This document shows positions 10,590 to 22,429 of a DNA stretch of 64,000 nt, in pieces. The stretch spans positions 40,281,644 through 40,345,643 of the forward strand of contig NC_060251.1 of the NCBI RefSeq assembly GCF_921293095.1, given 5' to 3'. Both the position numbers and the translations under genes were made by a program. Numbering within the stretch: the stretch's first letter is position 1; each line of letters begins with the position of its first letter. The notes below the pieces were generated by a model. That model saw only the letters and a list, made by a program, of their open reading frames with translations, was not told where the DNA came from and searched no databases. This DNA is from Ischnura elegans (taxonomy: Eukaryota > Arthropoda > Insecta > Odonata > Coenagrionidae).

Positions 10590-11215
10590 CTCCTGCAACG
10601 CCGGCGAAACTGTCGTCACGAAGATCTACATCTGCATAATATCCCACACACCGCCTAAAAGGCTTGTGGCAGGGGTGTTAGGATACTAGCCGTTTACTCA
10701 TGAAAAGGTAGTTCTCTGAGAAAATTACGACTAACATTTATTAAAGTCCTTTATGGTTCGGGGGAAAAACGAATTCCCATATCTATCCGTGTCGATGCGC
10801 AGGACAACCCGGAAACATAGCTGCGTCAGTGTATGCTTACATTTATGCATGGCCAATTCCTTTAGATAAATGGATGAATATCAACGATGCATGGAATGAT
10901 TATTAAATTTGAGGGGCCTGAAGACTCTAGTAGCAACGCCGGCCAAACTGGCGTCGGGAAGATGAATCGACGCGGAGTAAAACCCGGAAACGTAGATGCC
11001 TCAGTGTATGCATATATTTTACATAGCCAATTCCTTCCAGATTAAAAGACGAATATCAACGATGCACGGGGTTATTATCAAGTTTTAAGGGGCCGGTTTC
11101 AGCATTATATATACAGTTTATTTTGGCTTTAATGACTTGAAGATAATGTGTGCATACGTTCATGAAGGCGTCGCGTCCGTGGAGTGGTGCAGTAGGCGCA
11201 ACTAGATTTCGGAAA
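10590..11215 (+). repeat. Composite of family K modules and a family H segment
   Basis: Family K pieces ('aaactgtcgtcacgaagat', 'acccggaaac-tag') recur at 10600-10627, 10800-10830 and 10945-10990, and 11129-11215 repeats the foldback arm. A ~140-bp unit ('gtgtatgc-tac-tt', 'atatcaacgatgca') is present twice, at 10797-10916 and 10960-11096. The part at 10626-10790 belongs to family H. Confidence 0.6.
10626..10790 (+). repeat. Dispersed repeat family H, copy 1
   Basis: It reads 'acatctgcataatatccc', 'ccgcctaaaaggc', 'ggcaggggtgttaggatac' and 'agtcctttatggttcg'. Counterparts are at 46322-46520 (plus), 43361-43790 and 44396-44680 (minus). It is probably a SINE or a LINE tail, but its class is not proven. 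Confidence 0.5.
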
Positions 11216-11254
11216 TATTCCGCGTGGACTCATTTCCGCATCGACAGTTTTTCA

Positions 11255-11372
11255 GTATTCCTGCATATTTTCCCTAATCCCATTTCCCTAACGACCATTT
11301 TTCCTGAAAGACTGTCACCGAATACCTTTTTTCCTGAGTAATGTACCCGAATGACAATTTTCCCTAATTGGA
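11255..11372. repeat. Irregular short repeat with 'tttccctaa/ttcctga' units
   Basis: Several 15-25 bp units combining 'ttttccctaatcc', 'gaatgacaattttccc' and 'accatttttcctgaa' follow each other. Spacing is irregular and no single unit length can be fixed. Confidence 0.4.
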
Positions 11373-13797
11373 AATTTCCTTTAAGTAATTTTTTTGAATG
11401 GAAAATAGATCCATAGCAACGGTTGTTCATTTATTTGGTTCGATTTTTTATTTATTACTATCAGTCCCGGCAAACTTCGTAACGCCTGGTAATAAATAAA
11501 CAGTTTTTCGATGAATTATCTTATTTATATGTTTTAACCTTGGAAATTTTGGACATTGCGGCCTTATAAGGCAGTTAATAAAGTTAAAATTTTACCCGTT
11601 CAGTTGTTGGCCTATTTGTATTTTTAACCGTTAACTTTTAGGATATGTTACCTAGGCTTGCCCCGTTCTTGGGGCAAGTTTACGTACGCTAGACCAATGT
11701 TTGACTGACTCTTAAAATCTCGCGAGAGTAGCCCCTAAGGAGCAACATTACTCAATATGACATGACTTGCGGCGCGTTAGTTATAACTCGGTTTGGAAAA
11801 ATTGCACTACGTAATCGTGCCCCATGCGTAAACGTACCACGGTCTACCCTACACATTCGGCTTTATTCTCTTAGGTCAAGTAGGTACCTTCAGATATACA
11901 ACAATGTTTGTTTTGTTATCAGTCACAATAACATGTAAAGCGGATGGTTTACCAACAAGTGATCATGCCACGTATATTTGACCACGAGGAAAACTTGGGT
12001 TTTCCATATTCAGACCACAGTCTCTCACATTGTGTTTTGTTAATAGTCATCGCGAATGCAGCACCTTCTTGTCAGCAAAAATTGCTCAACCATTTGTGAT
12101 TTTTTTGTTATCAGTCATATTTATGGACAATTTGTTGATGAGCTCATCTTTCGATGAAACGAAGTGGCAAACATTCCGAGGAAATGAAATAAATCCGCTC
12201 AATTAGTCGACGGAAACACGGCTATCACCAATGGTCAACAATTGCTTGGAGATTTGTTTACAAACACGGTTGCGACGTGTCCACTCGAGCTGGGATTAGC
12301 CACGGACGGCCGTGGATTAGCTCGAATTACATGTTTTTAATGTTATTTTAATATTCTCTATGTGTTTTTGCTATTGAAATGTGTTAAATATTGATATGAA
12401 TCTGTCATTAAATTGGTAAAAACAAAATATAACATTTAGCTAAAAACGCCACCGCCTGATATTCCTTCCTAGTCGTGATACAGTCTGTAAATCCCATTTT
12501 TTTCGCGTTTATTCGACACATATTACGAAAACATAAGCGTGCGGCATTACGCCCAGATTTGTGCAATAAAACAAAAATATTCAAGACAAAAACTTCCGTG
12601 TTCAACTAATTGTAAGTGCTCAATTCAGCCACGCGTTGCCTCCTCTTGGTGCATTCTAGAAATATCCTCACCTAATTCACCTTCTATCGGACTTCATACC
12701 TTTTCCTCTTCAAACTGAGTAAAGTTTTCCTCTGTGGACCTTTGTCACGATAATCACGTTTAATGCCGAAAGTTCTACTTAAGGGCCTATTCATAGCCAC
12801 CTATTCTCTCGCTATGGCCTATTCCACAAGTTTATGGCATCGATTGGTACGAGGTAAGAAAAAAACTGCTGGTAAAAAAATTGATGCAATATCTCTGGTT
12901 CCTAATTATTCAGAAATAAATTCAAGCTCTAAGCAATTAACCTACCGATATCTGCATTCATTTCTATAAAGATCAACAAAACTATAGTGCTTCAAAGTAG
13001 AAACACATCCACTTAATACAATCATCATAAGATGAGCAATGATTTTTTATGATCGAAATTTAATCATATGGTGAAATTAATGTAATAAATATAAATTTGA
13101 AGGACTAAACGTTCTAAATATTTATATCTACTGTTTTGCCAAGATGAAACTTTTTTCTCCAACATGAACTAAAAAAATTTACAATGAGCCTATTAATAAA
13201 ATTTTGTTTAAAAAGTCACTTCGGCATCAAATAAATATGAGTAGCTATGATTGTTAGCTAGTAGATATGATCCAACAAATTTTATCAATTAATTCATCTC
13301 AGAGTCGCCTTTTCTGCATCTTAATATGAGTTAACTAGTATTTTTTACTATTTAATTGCCCGTAAGCTGATGCCGTAAAAAGACGATGTTTCTCCATAAA
13401 TAAGCACAGATATGATATTTAAAAGTAGATGCTATCTGGGCAAGTAAGAAGGAAAATATGCGAGTACCTAATGTTTCAACGTTTATTTCACATGAAGTTA
13501 TTTCTGCTGTAATACTGTATCAATCAATAAATTTTCAAATTAAGCAAGCTGTACGAAATATGATAAAGCAAATATGCATAACCGTTTTATCTTTGTGACA
13601 TAATCCGTTCCTTAATCGTGGAAAAGACTCATTTCCGTGTCGCAACATGACTTAATGAAGACCAATCTAATTAATGTGTGCAAGAAAAGATTTCACCAAG
13701 GGCAAAGACTCCTCCGCAGCATTCAAATCAGTCATTCACATCAGAGAGAGTTCTATTTTCCGGGTATTTTTTAATAAGGAACCGGGAACCTTAGTTA
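11373..13797. other. No recognisable gene; AT-rich
   Basis: I see no conserved protein or RNA. One 68-codon open frame at 12763-12969 with a membrane-like start is discussed as a weak finding. The rest is non-repetitive at the level visible by eye. Confidence 0.4.
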
Positions 13798-14081
13798 CGT
13801 AAAGCATTTAACGCCTATTGAAAAAATGTTAGTCATGTACACTAATATCATTTCGGGGGTGTGGGGGCGAGATCACTCGATGTATTGGCGATTTAACTAT
13901 GAAACACCTTCACTATTGTCTAATTTTTATTTTTATAACTTCCATAAATAATTTAAAACCACCAATTTTTAGGCGATATAGTTAAACCGCCAATACATTG
14001 AGTGATCTCGCCCCCTCACCACCAGAAATGCAATGCGTGAACATGACTAACATTTTTTCAATAGGCGCTAAATGCTTTACG
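13798..14081. mobile_element. Foldback MITE, 284 bp, arms about 100 bp
   Basis: The left end CGTAAAGCATTTAACGCC and right end GGCGCTAAATGCTTTACG are inverted. Pairing continues through 'attgaaaaaatgttagtcat' and 'gagatcactcgatgtattgg'. The centre holds 'taacttccataaataattt'. A second, damaged copy starts near 14125, and an isolated right end is at 16430-16476. Confidence 0.8.
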
Positions 14082-14104
14082 CAGATATTCTTTCATGCCC
14101 TATA

Positions 14105-14680
14105 TAATCGACGTAATATATAGCACCTATTGAAAAAATGTGAGATATGTTTACGAAATTCATTTCATGGAGTAGTCGAAGTCCACTAAAAGTCATGGCG
14201 GATTAAATATCAAGCACCCTTCACTATTATTTAACGTTGTATCCAGGGGCGCCGACTTATAAAAAATATTGGGGGGGCCCATATCGGGGGTCTTACCCCG
14301 GGAAGAGGTGAAATTCAAAGTGTGTCTCAGAACCGTAACACTATCATAATTCACACCACTTGTTTTCAGTTAACCTGCTTAGTACCTTAAAATTATTTGT
14401 TTTAACACATTATTGAATGTATTTTAAAAGGTATCTATCGTCAAATATGGGAAAATACCAATATATTTTTTGTGATTTCCCAAAGCATAATATAACTTAA
14501 TTATTTTCTTGAATTATTGAGGGGGCTCCGCCCTCCTTAACGAATCTTTGAGGGGGCTCGGGCCCCCTCAGGCCCCATGAAGTCGGCGCCACTGGTTGCA
14601 TCATAATTATAACTTCCATTTAGAAAGTATAAACAGATAATAAGAGTCCTCATCTAATTTGATTCATGCATTCGCACATG
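14105..14680. repeat. Second copy of the 13.8-kb foldback MITE, split by a hAT
   Basis: 'cacctattgaaaaaatgtgag', 'cacccttcactattatttaac' and, beyond the hAT, 'ataattataacttcc' correspond in order to the left half of the 13798-14081 element. The hAT MITE at 14244-14594 lies in the middle, giving a clear order of insertion. Confidence 0.6.
14244..14594. mobile_element. hAT-type MITE family A, 351 bp, with 8-bp TSD
   Basis: CAGGGGCGCCGACTT at the left and AAGTCGGCGCCACTG at the right are inverted. Flanks are GTTGTATC (14236-14243) and GTTGCATC (14595-14602), an 8-bp duplication with one later change. The interior is G/C-run rich at both ends and AT-rich in the middle, without a frame. Confidence 0.88.
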
Positions 14681-14758
14681 TTCCGTTCCGGTCCACAAGA
14701 ATCGTTCATGCCAACAGATATTAAGTAGTACATGTTAATTTATAGCGTAAACAGGCGT
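14668..14758 (-). mobile_element. Harbinger-like MITE family P fragment
   Basis: The segment 'gcattcgcacatgttccg', 'gtccacaagaatcgttcat' through 'gcgtaaacaggcgttta' matches the half of family P that is complete at 49974-50208. The other half is missing. Confidence 0.5.
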
Positions 14759-14970
14759 TTATACCCTATATCATCTACGGAATATAAAAATTGAAGGGAT
14801 TGCATAAGTTTAGGGAAGAATCATAATCTCTTCACATGCCGTGTTTCCACTACCAACTGTCTTGGCTTAAGAGGAGCAGCAGATCTTCCCGGAAATCTCT
14901 GCATTCCTGCTTGGGCCACCTGCAGGTCAAATACCTCACCTCGATGGAACACCACGGGCGGCAGGCGGCG

Positions 14971-16280
14971 CACAGTGGGGCAAAACCAGACTTTAAGTGG
15001 ACCAAAGTCCAAAAATGAAAGTTTAAAATGGGGTTTTTAAAATATTAGTTTGGGTAATGCGATGTTCGAACTGCATAACAGTGTATTTCACGGGTTGGTA
15101 TGTGTGCACCTTCGCGTAGAAATAAGTGTCAAAGTGAGAGAAAAGCGAAGCACTGGTCCCGGAGTCGCAGACACCTAAATGGACGGTTGATTTAAACTAT
15201 GATAACGGTAAATTGGCCCTTTTGATTTTTTTAACCTGCAATCAATTGGAAAAAGTATGGAAAATATAAATTTGCTTTTACTATTTATATTTGTGGAAAA
15301 TAGCCGTGGAGAAATTAATAATCATGAATGGAACGTCGTTGATTTTTCACGATGAAAATTTTAATTTAATTAGAGATAAGTTATATAATCGGACGGAATC
15401 GTAACGTGATTTTTAGATATATTATTAATTGAAGAATAAGCTAAGTAATGCAAAAGAAATCAACTGCCATCGAGTTGCAAAAAGAGTTTTAAGATAAAAG
15501 ATAGCTATGCATAACAAGCCGAAAGGGAATCCATCAGGCTGCAATGGCCGCATAGCAACGGGTAAACTATAATATAAACAGTGTCCATTAAGATGTTATT
15601 ATTTTGTAATAAATGAAATTTACATGCATTATACATTTTGCCCACTCATAGATACAAGCGGTGAAGTTTTCTACACAAGGGCTGAGATTTTTGAAATGTA
15701 GAGAAGCCATTCCCGAGGCTCCCACTCTGTCGTGAATCAAGTGCTCGAAAAGGTTACATCCGTTCAAATGAGTTGTACTTATTCGATTCCGGAATGCCAA
15801 TTTAGTACTTTTTCACTCTCTACGTGCAATACACTATATTTTCTGCATTTTATTTTTGCAAGTTAAAACTACCTACTCGATGCAGTATTTCTTTCTTTGC
15901 GTATTGAAAAATGGTACATGCCAACTAAGAGCAAATCTTTATTTTTTTATTAAGCATTAATGTTTTTTCAAAGATATTGCTAAAATAATTTTGCAAATTT
16001 TATATCAGATTTTTTCTCACCACTAGGATTATTGATGTGAACTTTTTTATTTTTATTATTTAAAATTTGTATGTATAATCTATTCTTACAACTAATCAAG
16101 TTACTTTTAAAATTCAAAAAGCAATATAATTGGAAAAAATAAAAAAATCGGAAATATTGAAAACTTATTAATATTGAATTTCATTAAAGCGGTATCTAAA
16201 ACATAAACATGAATATTTTAGGGTTATTAGTAAAAGTTTTTGACTTTTGTCCGTATAAAGTGGGGTTTGGCCCCACTGTG
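14971..16280. mobile_element. Transib-like non-autonomous DNA transposon, 1310 bp
   Basis: The ends are inverted: CACAGTGGGGCAAAACC on the left, GGTTTGGCCCCACTGTG on the right. The similarity continues for about 40 bp ('actttaa.tggac.aaagtc'). Both flanks carry CGGCG (14966-14970 and 16281-16285). A 5-bp GC-rich CGNCG-type duplication with CAC-initial ends is the signature of Transib, the superfamily related to RAG1. The first seven bases equal the V(D)J heptamer CACAGTG. No transposase frame is visible in the AT-rich interior. The target is a GC-rich patch, while most of the window is AT-rich. Confidence 0.75.
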
Positions 16281-16589
16281 CGGCGCTCTGAACCGACGTA
16301 TTTTGCCACATCCCCGTGTGGAGCGCCGAAATAGAAATAGTTCGCCAAAAATAATCTCGAAGGCTTGATGTTACAATATTTGTAAGTTACAAGCTTTAAA
16401 CTAAATTACTTTCCCCGAAATGAAATTTGTGAATGTAACTCATATTTTTTCGACAGGCGCTAAATGCTTTACAGCTGATGTAACTAAGGTCTAAGCTTTC
16501 TCTTTACATATGAGCATTTATTGACTAATATACTAAAATTACAGATGCTATTGCAATTGGACTAGTGAAAATGAATCGGATGTCATTTT

Positions 16590-16800
16590 CTCTCGAGAAG
16601 GTAATGTTCGCTGCGCTCAGACGCTACGGACAATATTAAAGGTACATGTATTTGAAATACGATTTTCGAAACACATACGACTTTTATTTTGCACACAAAA
16701 TGCTACACTATCGAGTGGGTCAGTTAGTTAGTCTATTTCACCACATCACATGTTAATATTGTCCGTAGTATTATCAGAAGGGATAATGTAAATCTAATGG
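16590..16800. repeat. Repeat family E, copy 1, with short inverted ends
   Basis: 'ctacggacaatattaa' at 16624 and 'ttaatattgtccgtag' ending at 16768 are exact reverse complements. Outside them 'tattatcagaagggataatg' is shared with the copy at 19135-19285, and 'cactatttt/tattgtc.gcagtatt' with the copy at 21435-21720. The class is unknown. Confidence 0.6.
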
Positions 16801-16869
16801 CTTTGCTCTGGAGTTAGAAACTCAGCTGAATTTACGTTACTAAAAACTGATTTGTAGTAACTGATTTTT

Positions 16870-17560
16870 TACTTATGCTACTAAACAATGAATGCTGGAA
16901 AATGAAATTTATTCTTCGAAAATAAATTTTAGGCTATCTCTTCTTGTTTTAACGATAGAGATGAAAAATGCCATACAAGTGGTTCGCATTAGTTTCCACG
17001 GGAAATAATTCCCCTGAACAGGGAATGGAGCAGCAGACTGTGCAGATTACTCAATCCAAGTTTTCCGAATCTCCATGGTAATGTTCCACCGAAAATCAAA
17101 GGTTTGTAATTCCTTAGGGGATTTCTCCTTCTGTTTCCTACAGAGGCCTTTTGAGAGTCATATTGAGTATCGAAATTCTTCGGAAATCGATTTCACTATT
17201 GATGCTAAGTTTGAGCTGTGGTTGATGGAATATTTCAGCTATCTATCTGGTCCATTGTAATTAAATTTAAGATGAGGCATATTATTTTGAACAGGGCTAT
17301 AAGTCCAAATAGAATAATCCAATATCTAACAAACATTAATTTTACGATTAAGTGGACCAACTGAAGCCTTGATATTAGTCTGTGGTTGGACTCCCAATCC
17401 AGAAAATTATTTCGATTGCAATTAATGTCAACTTAATCGCCCTTCACCCGGTTTCACTGAAATATAGCACAACCAAAGGGTGCTCTGAATGGGCGGTGAT
17501 GGCACAAAACTTTTGGGGGAGAAAAGAAGACTGATTAGTTGCATGCGGAGATATCTATGA
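16870..17560. other. No recognisable gene or repeat
   Basis: No family recognised. A 61-codon open frame at 17075-17260 has no features that support it as a gene. Confidence 0.4.
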
Positions 17561-17632
17561 TAGGATACGCTTGATTCATAATCAAAGCACTGCCTCTAGG
17601 ATACGCTTGATTCATAATCAAAGCACTGCCTC
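17561..17632 (+). repeat. Tandem duplication, 36 bp x 2
   Basis: The unit beginning 'taggatacgcttgattcat' occurs twice without change, followed by 'taggatta'. It is a simple local duplication. Confidence 0.9.
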
Positions 17633-17997
17633 TAGGATTAATGGCTGTTTTGTTGAGTTCTAGGACCAAGGCTGACTTGAAAGTGTAACTGATTGCAGTC
17701 TATATTGGGTAAGAGATGCGGTTCGATTTTTACGAAAATCTATCTTAATCGCCGTACTACGATCGCCGGTCTATCCCTCATAAAATTAGTTTTTGTTTGA
17801 CATTGAGCTAACTTTTTTTTTCTTACAACCCCCTTCAAAACAACTTGCATTATTTCACTATGAACTTAACTATGAACCAGACCGATAGGTGAAATACTTC
17901 ACCAACCACAGCTTGTAGTGAGCATCAATAGTGAAATCGATTTTAGAAGAACTTTGATTCTCCATATGACTCTCAAAATTTACAATCTTTCTTCTAA

Positions 17998-18219
17998 AGG
18001 CCGTTTTACACGGAGCACGGAATTGCGCAGGCTAGAACTGCATTAATTTCTAAAATGGCGCGAATGCATGAAAGAAATTAGAACGGGCTATTTTGCCATC
18101 TCACGTCCACGCATTCTCGCATGTTTTCTAGCAATTCACCGCTTTACACGACGCAATTTTGACTGCGCCTTCGTACACACGTCAGATTGTTCAAGTACGT
18201 ACCCCGTGTAAAACGGCCT
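17998..18219. mobile_element. Harbinger-like MITE, 222 bp, with TAA TSD
   Basis: AGGCCGTTTTACACGG at the left and CCGTGTAAAACGGCCT at the right are exact inverted ends. TAA flanks both sides (17995-17997 and 18220-18222), as expected for PIF/Harbinger 3-bp duplications. The interior is non-coding. Confidence 0.85.
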
Positions 18220-18222
18220 TAA

Positions 18223-19134
18223 CGCGGTCTCAAGAAATATTACTTTTTCTCACCTTACGACTGTGGTAAGCAGTCATTCCTCTTAAGTTTACCAATCCAT
18301 AGTTAGGCCAATTTGAAATCAAGACAATTTGTTGTGAGGTAAGCTACAAGCTCTAATCTAAATTACTTTTCGGCCATCATCCATAACATCTGTACCAAAT
18401 TTCATCTCAGAATCACACCAAAACATCTTGATCATTCAAATGTTTCCGTGTCATTATGCTGCACTTAGTATTTCCCAATACTCTGGAATGAGCATCAAAG
18501 AACGCTTTTTCTTATATTCCGTTAAGTCCGGAATTCCGTGCTCACTGCTAATTCTCGATCTCATTGATATCAGCCATAAACTCTTTTCTCTTCCCCATTT
18601 AGCAGGCGATCCATATCGATGGCTATCGCGCACTTTCGGGCCTTTTCTCTCCCTCCCCAGATTTTAACATCCGCACCGCGTTGGTTCCCTGCGGTCCTCA
18701 CCGCCGCTTTTTCATTTTTAATGTTTCCCATTTTCCCCATTTTCAGATCCACACCAGAGAAAGTGAGTAGGGTCTTTCCACGGCCGTAAATTTCGGGAAC
18801 CTGCTGACTTAATCCATGATGTCTCGGATAATGTATTTTTTGCCTGGATTTTATCGGAAAGATCAATTACTCAAATTATTAGTTGTTATTAATTTTAATT
18901 ATTTATCATCAATTGTGGACATAATTACATCTTGTTATTAGAGACATAATGTGTTTCATCTGTATCAACATTTGGACGAGTGTCATTTGTACCGGTCTCT
19001 TGAAATTGGAGCTTAATGAAGAACCATTACATTTAATCTCTCCCCGTAGCCCAACAAAGCATCTTCAAAAATCTTTACGGAACGCTAAGTAGGTAACTAG
19101 CTACTTTTTTAAATTGAAACTGGTTCTTAGAACC
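18223..19134. other. No recognisable gene
   Basis: Unremarkable AT-rich sequence. The open frames overlap each other on both strands and show no family similarity. Confidence 0.4.
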
Positions 19135-19285
19135 TGAGGTGAGCAATATTAAAAATATGTGTATTTGAAATATTATTACTACACAATCGAGTAGATAAGG
19201 TAGTTATCATTCTCACCACATTATTATTAAATATGGTCGGTAGTATTATCAGAAGGGATAATGTGAATCTCACGGCCGAGTAAAG
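19135..19285. repeat. Repeat family E, copy 2
   Basis: It shares 'gcaatattaaa', 'tgtatttgaaata', 'tcgagtagataaggtagtta' and 'gtagtattatcagaaggg' with the copy at 16590. It is shorter and lacks the central part of copy 1. Confidence 0.55.
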
Positions 19286-19379
19286 TATCGTGAATGAGAA
19301 TACCTCACTGGAGATGGGTATGGTTACTTTTTAAAATCCGTAATTAGTTACAAGCAGGGGTGAACTAAATTCATCATCT

Positions 19380-19665
19380 CCTCTCGTCAGCAATCAGATT
19401 GTTTTGATGAAGCTCTCCACTAAATTTCTTTGATGTATTCACCAAAATGACAAATGTCTCATAGGGACTGCAAAAATTCATCTTTGGAATATACTGAAAA
19501 ACTTTGGTGCGCCATGTACCCTGTGAATGTATGATATGCGCAATCGTGACTGTCAGAAGTGACGACGAATTTTGCTGAGGTAGTGCGGCCATGAGGAAAA
19601 ATAGTCCATTTCGCCGGTAGAAATGATTGTGAGCACTACAACATCGCCGTCAACATGACTGGTCA
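19380..19665 (-). repeat. Repeat family F, copy 2
   Basis: It matches 5455-5755 along its length. The minus strand has an open frame (19374-19592) whose peptide resembles the equivalent, stop-containing frame at 5.5-5.75 kb ('SLPQQN', 'KMNFCS.YET', 'ILVNT'). The shared peptide may be accidental conservation of a repeat. A diverged 'WRASS' LINE C-terminus lies at its end. Confidence 0.5.
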
Positions 19666-20750
19666 ACAGTTATTATTAAGGGTTTAACATGTAAAAATGG
19701 TAAAGACAACTACAACTTCATTCTTTTTCCGTCCCAGAATCTGACAGCATTATCACAGCATATTTCCATGGTATCGAAGAATCAAAGTCTAAGGATCTCA
19801 TCTTAAGGATCAAGATACCAATTTTTTTCTTCTTTTTTCCATATTTTCAATTCACTACATATTATTATTCGTAAAATGAGAATTATTAAACTTCATTCAC
19901 ATTTAAAGGACGAAGTTGAAATTTATAATAAAACTAATACACGTACTACAATATTGCGGATCAAAGAAATATCTGGGATTGTATCTAGCCACCATCATGG
20001 CAAAATATTCGCAAATTGTGTGGTCTTAAATATCCTCACCTCATCCTTATTCAGCATTACTAAGACACTAAATTATTCATACTATCAAGGATCAAAATCA
20101 AGGCCACGAAGCTGGAGAGAGAGCTTAAAAAATTAGGGAAGCCTTCTAATTGGCACCATAAAAATTTGGAACTCGCTGCTCTTCAGAATTTCTTCATGGC
20201 CAATTATATTATTTGAAATGCTAGAAATTACCACAGAAAAACAGTTAAGACTGAATTAATGGAGATTCAGCAGAAAATGTATATTTGAGTTCGTAATATG
20301 GCTAGCTGGGAGATAAAATATCTATAATCTTCAGCAATATTTGCTGTTGGGAAACATGAAGCTACAAGTGAATCGGGGATATGTTGAAACATAAAAATTG
20401 ACAAGGGTTGAGAAATCACACGCGAAAATTTTCCGCATTAAGATATATCAATCTGTTTTGGTCTCGTGCCTATCTCATCGAGGCGAAAGTTTTCAATGGG
20501 GCCGATTAGCGCTCCGCCGAACAAAATGTACCACATCCTCAGGAATACACGCCAACATTTCTTCGCCAAGGGATGAAGATCAATGCACGGAGTTTCTAAA
20601 TCCAGTACACAGTCACACCACGGATTTAACAGGCGACATAAGCATTTACCTCTTTATTTTTAATCTCAGATAATATAGACTGGCCTACTGTAGAAATGAA
20701 AATTTCGCCTCAGTTGCTGTTGAAATGTGTTTGCAGGACTATTGCTTCTC
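19666..20750. other. No recognisable gene
   Basis: AT-rich, with short open frames at 19876-20136 and 20398-20673 that show no family features. Confidence 0.4.
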
Positions 20751-20930
20751 GTGCGAAATATCCACAGGGAAAAAATCATTCGCCTTGACCGGGATACGAT
20801 TTGGACTAATTACGGGCAAATTACGGTCGAATGATTTTTCCCTGTGGATTTTTCGCACAAGTTTTGCACTGCGGGTGACACCCGTAAAAGTTATTACCGT
20901 GGCTAGTCCCGGTATACTTAAATTATTGCT
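20751..20930 (+). mobile_element. SINE/foldback unit, tRNA part lost
   Basis: GTGCGAAATATCCACAGGG (from 20751) and CCCTGTGGATTTTTCGCAC (to 20858) form a hairpin around a short loop. The downstream tail 'gcgggtgacacccgtaaaag...ccggtatacttaaa' matches the flank of the tRNA-containing units at 26.5-26.9 kb. In this copy the tRNA-like centre is reduced to 'cgccttgaccggg'. Confidence 0.6.
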
Positions 20931-21114
20931 TCTTTATTAAATACTCAAATCGGATGTCAATGATTTATTCAATAGAACTAACATAAAAGATCATATTGCA
21001 TGTTGTTACAAATGACACTCATAAAGCTCTAATGATAAAATGTGACTATGTCAAAAATTGATGATAATTTATAATATTAACATTACAACAAATTATAATT
21101 CTATTAATAACATC

Positions 21115-21381
21115 CACGGATGCTGACTAGCAATAAGTATTGGGAGGCCTAAACCGGGGATTTTGCCGCGGTAAATTTTATAAGTATCACTACTTAAGAA
21201 GTAAGTTTTTATAGCATTTGAGAAGACTCATATGATCAACATTAGAACCCTGATAACTCGAATCTTGATATCTGGACACTCCGGGGAAAATCGACAAGCC
21301 TGACACATTTTTTCCTCACACCCATAGCGAATTTTTGAGGGGGCTCGGGCCCCCTCAGACCCCATGGAGTCGGCGCCACTG
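21115..21381. mobile_element. hAT-type MITE family A, 267 bp, with 8-bp TSD
   Basis: The right end GGAGTCGGCGCCACTG is intact and the left end CACGGATGCTGACT is decayed. ATAACATC flanks both sides exactly (21107-21114 and 21382-21389). 'gaggggg ctcgggccccctcag' near the right end is shared with the copy at 14244. Confidence 0.85.
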
Positions 21382-21434
21382 ATAACATCTAATAATTAGA
21401 GCAACTGCTTTTTCCAACGGAATCGAGGTAAAAA

Positions 21435-21720
21435 AGGCATTATCACATCATATAATATCACTATTTTGGGCTCTACGTAAGATATTGCCAACCGTATTTC
21501 ATACGATATCGAACGAGACTACAAAATCGAGTTGGTAAAGTAGTTAGCCATTTTCACTACTTCACTATTTTGTATTGTCTGCAGTATTTTCTGGATAATT
21601 TAAATCCCAAAGCTAGTAGCAAAGTAGTTAGCCATTAGTAAACCATTTTCACTACATCACTATTTTGTATTGTCTGCAGTATTTTCTGGACAATTTAAAT
21701 CCCAAAGCTTTTTACAAATT
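21435..21720. repeat. Repeat family E, copy 3, with internal duplication
   Basis: The segment from 'aaagtagttagcca' to 'tttaaatcccaaagct' is present at 21537-21614 and again at 21621-21709. They differ by an 11-bp insertion and two substitutions. Confidence 0.7.
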
Positions 21721-22429
21721 TCAATGGCGATTCCCCTTAGACTAAAGGCTTCAGTAAAATGTAATGACGTAGCCGTCAAATATATTGAAGATTGGCTACA
21801 CGAAGTAAATGGTCCCTAATCCACAATTGAAACAAATGATGCCTATGGCATTTACATAATTGACCCTGTAGACTTCAGCTGTTAACCTAGTAATTGCACA
21901 ATCAGAGACGATTCCATAGTTGTACATATATATTTTTTTTAATTTCAAATAAAACAGCCCACTAATTTAGAGTAAAATATTATTAGCGAGCAATATTTTA
22001 AAAAACTTTTATACATATGTGGTTTTTATTCTGAAGCAGTTGGATTACATCGAGGATATTCTTGAATTTTGCAATCATCTACGATCAAAGAGGTGTTCTT
22101 TTTAACAATTTCCATTTTTACAATATAAAAACCTTAAACGAATCGTGATATTTTCTAATGGTATCCTCATAGTAGCATAAAAACTAAAGTCATGAAGACC
22201 TTGTTTTTCACGGTTAAGAATTTGGTGGCAGAGCGTGAACTTCACATATGTGATAGTGTTGCCTGACGCATGAATTGGGTATGCATAATAATATAGTACT
22301 GTGGAACATGGATAATTCGAACTTATTTAATTCTAAATATTCTTGAATTCGAATATTTCTCTTTGCCCCTAGTTTTTTATGTTCTAACAATGCTAAAAAA
22401 TCGTGTATAATTCGAATATTATTTTGGAT

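Noticed and set aside
14836..15018. Possible homeobox-like peptide ('LQVK')
   Set aside because: Only four residues match and neither the preceding helices nor the WFQNRR block is readable; the Transib end supplies the rest of the frame.
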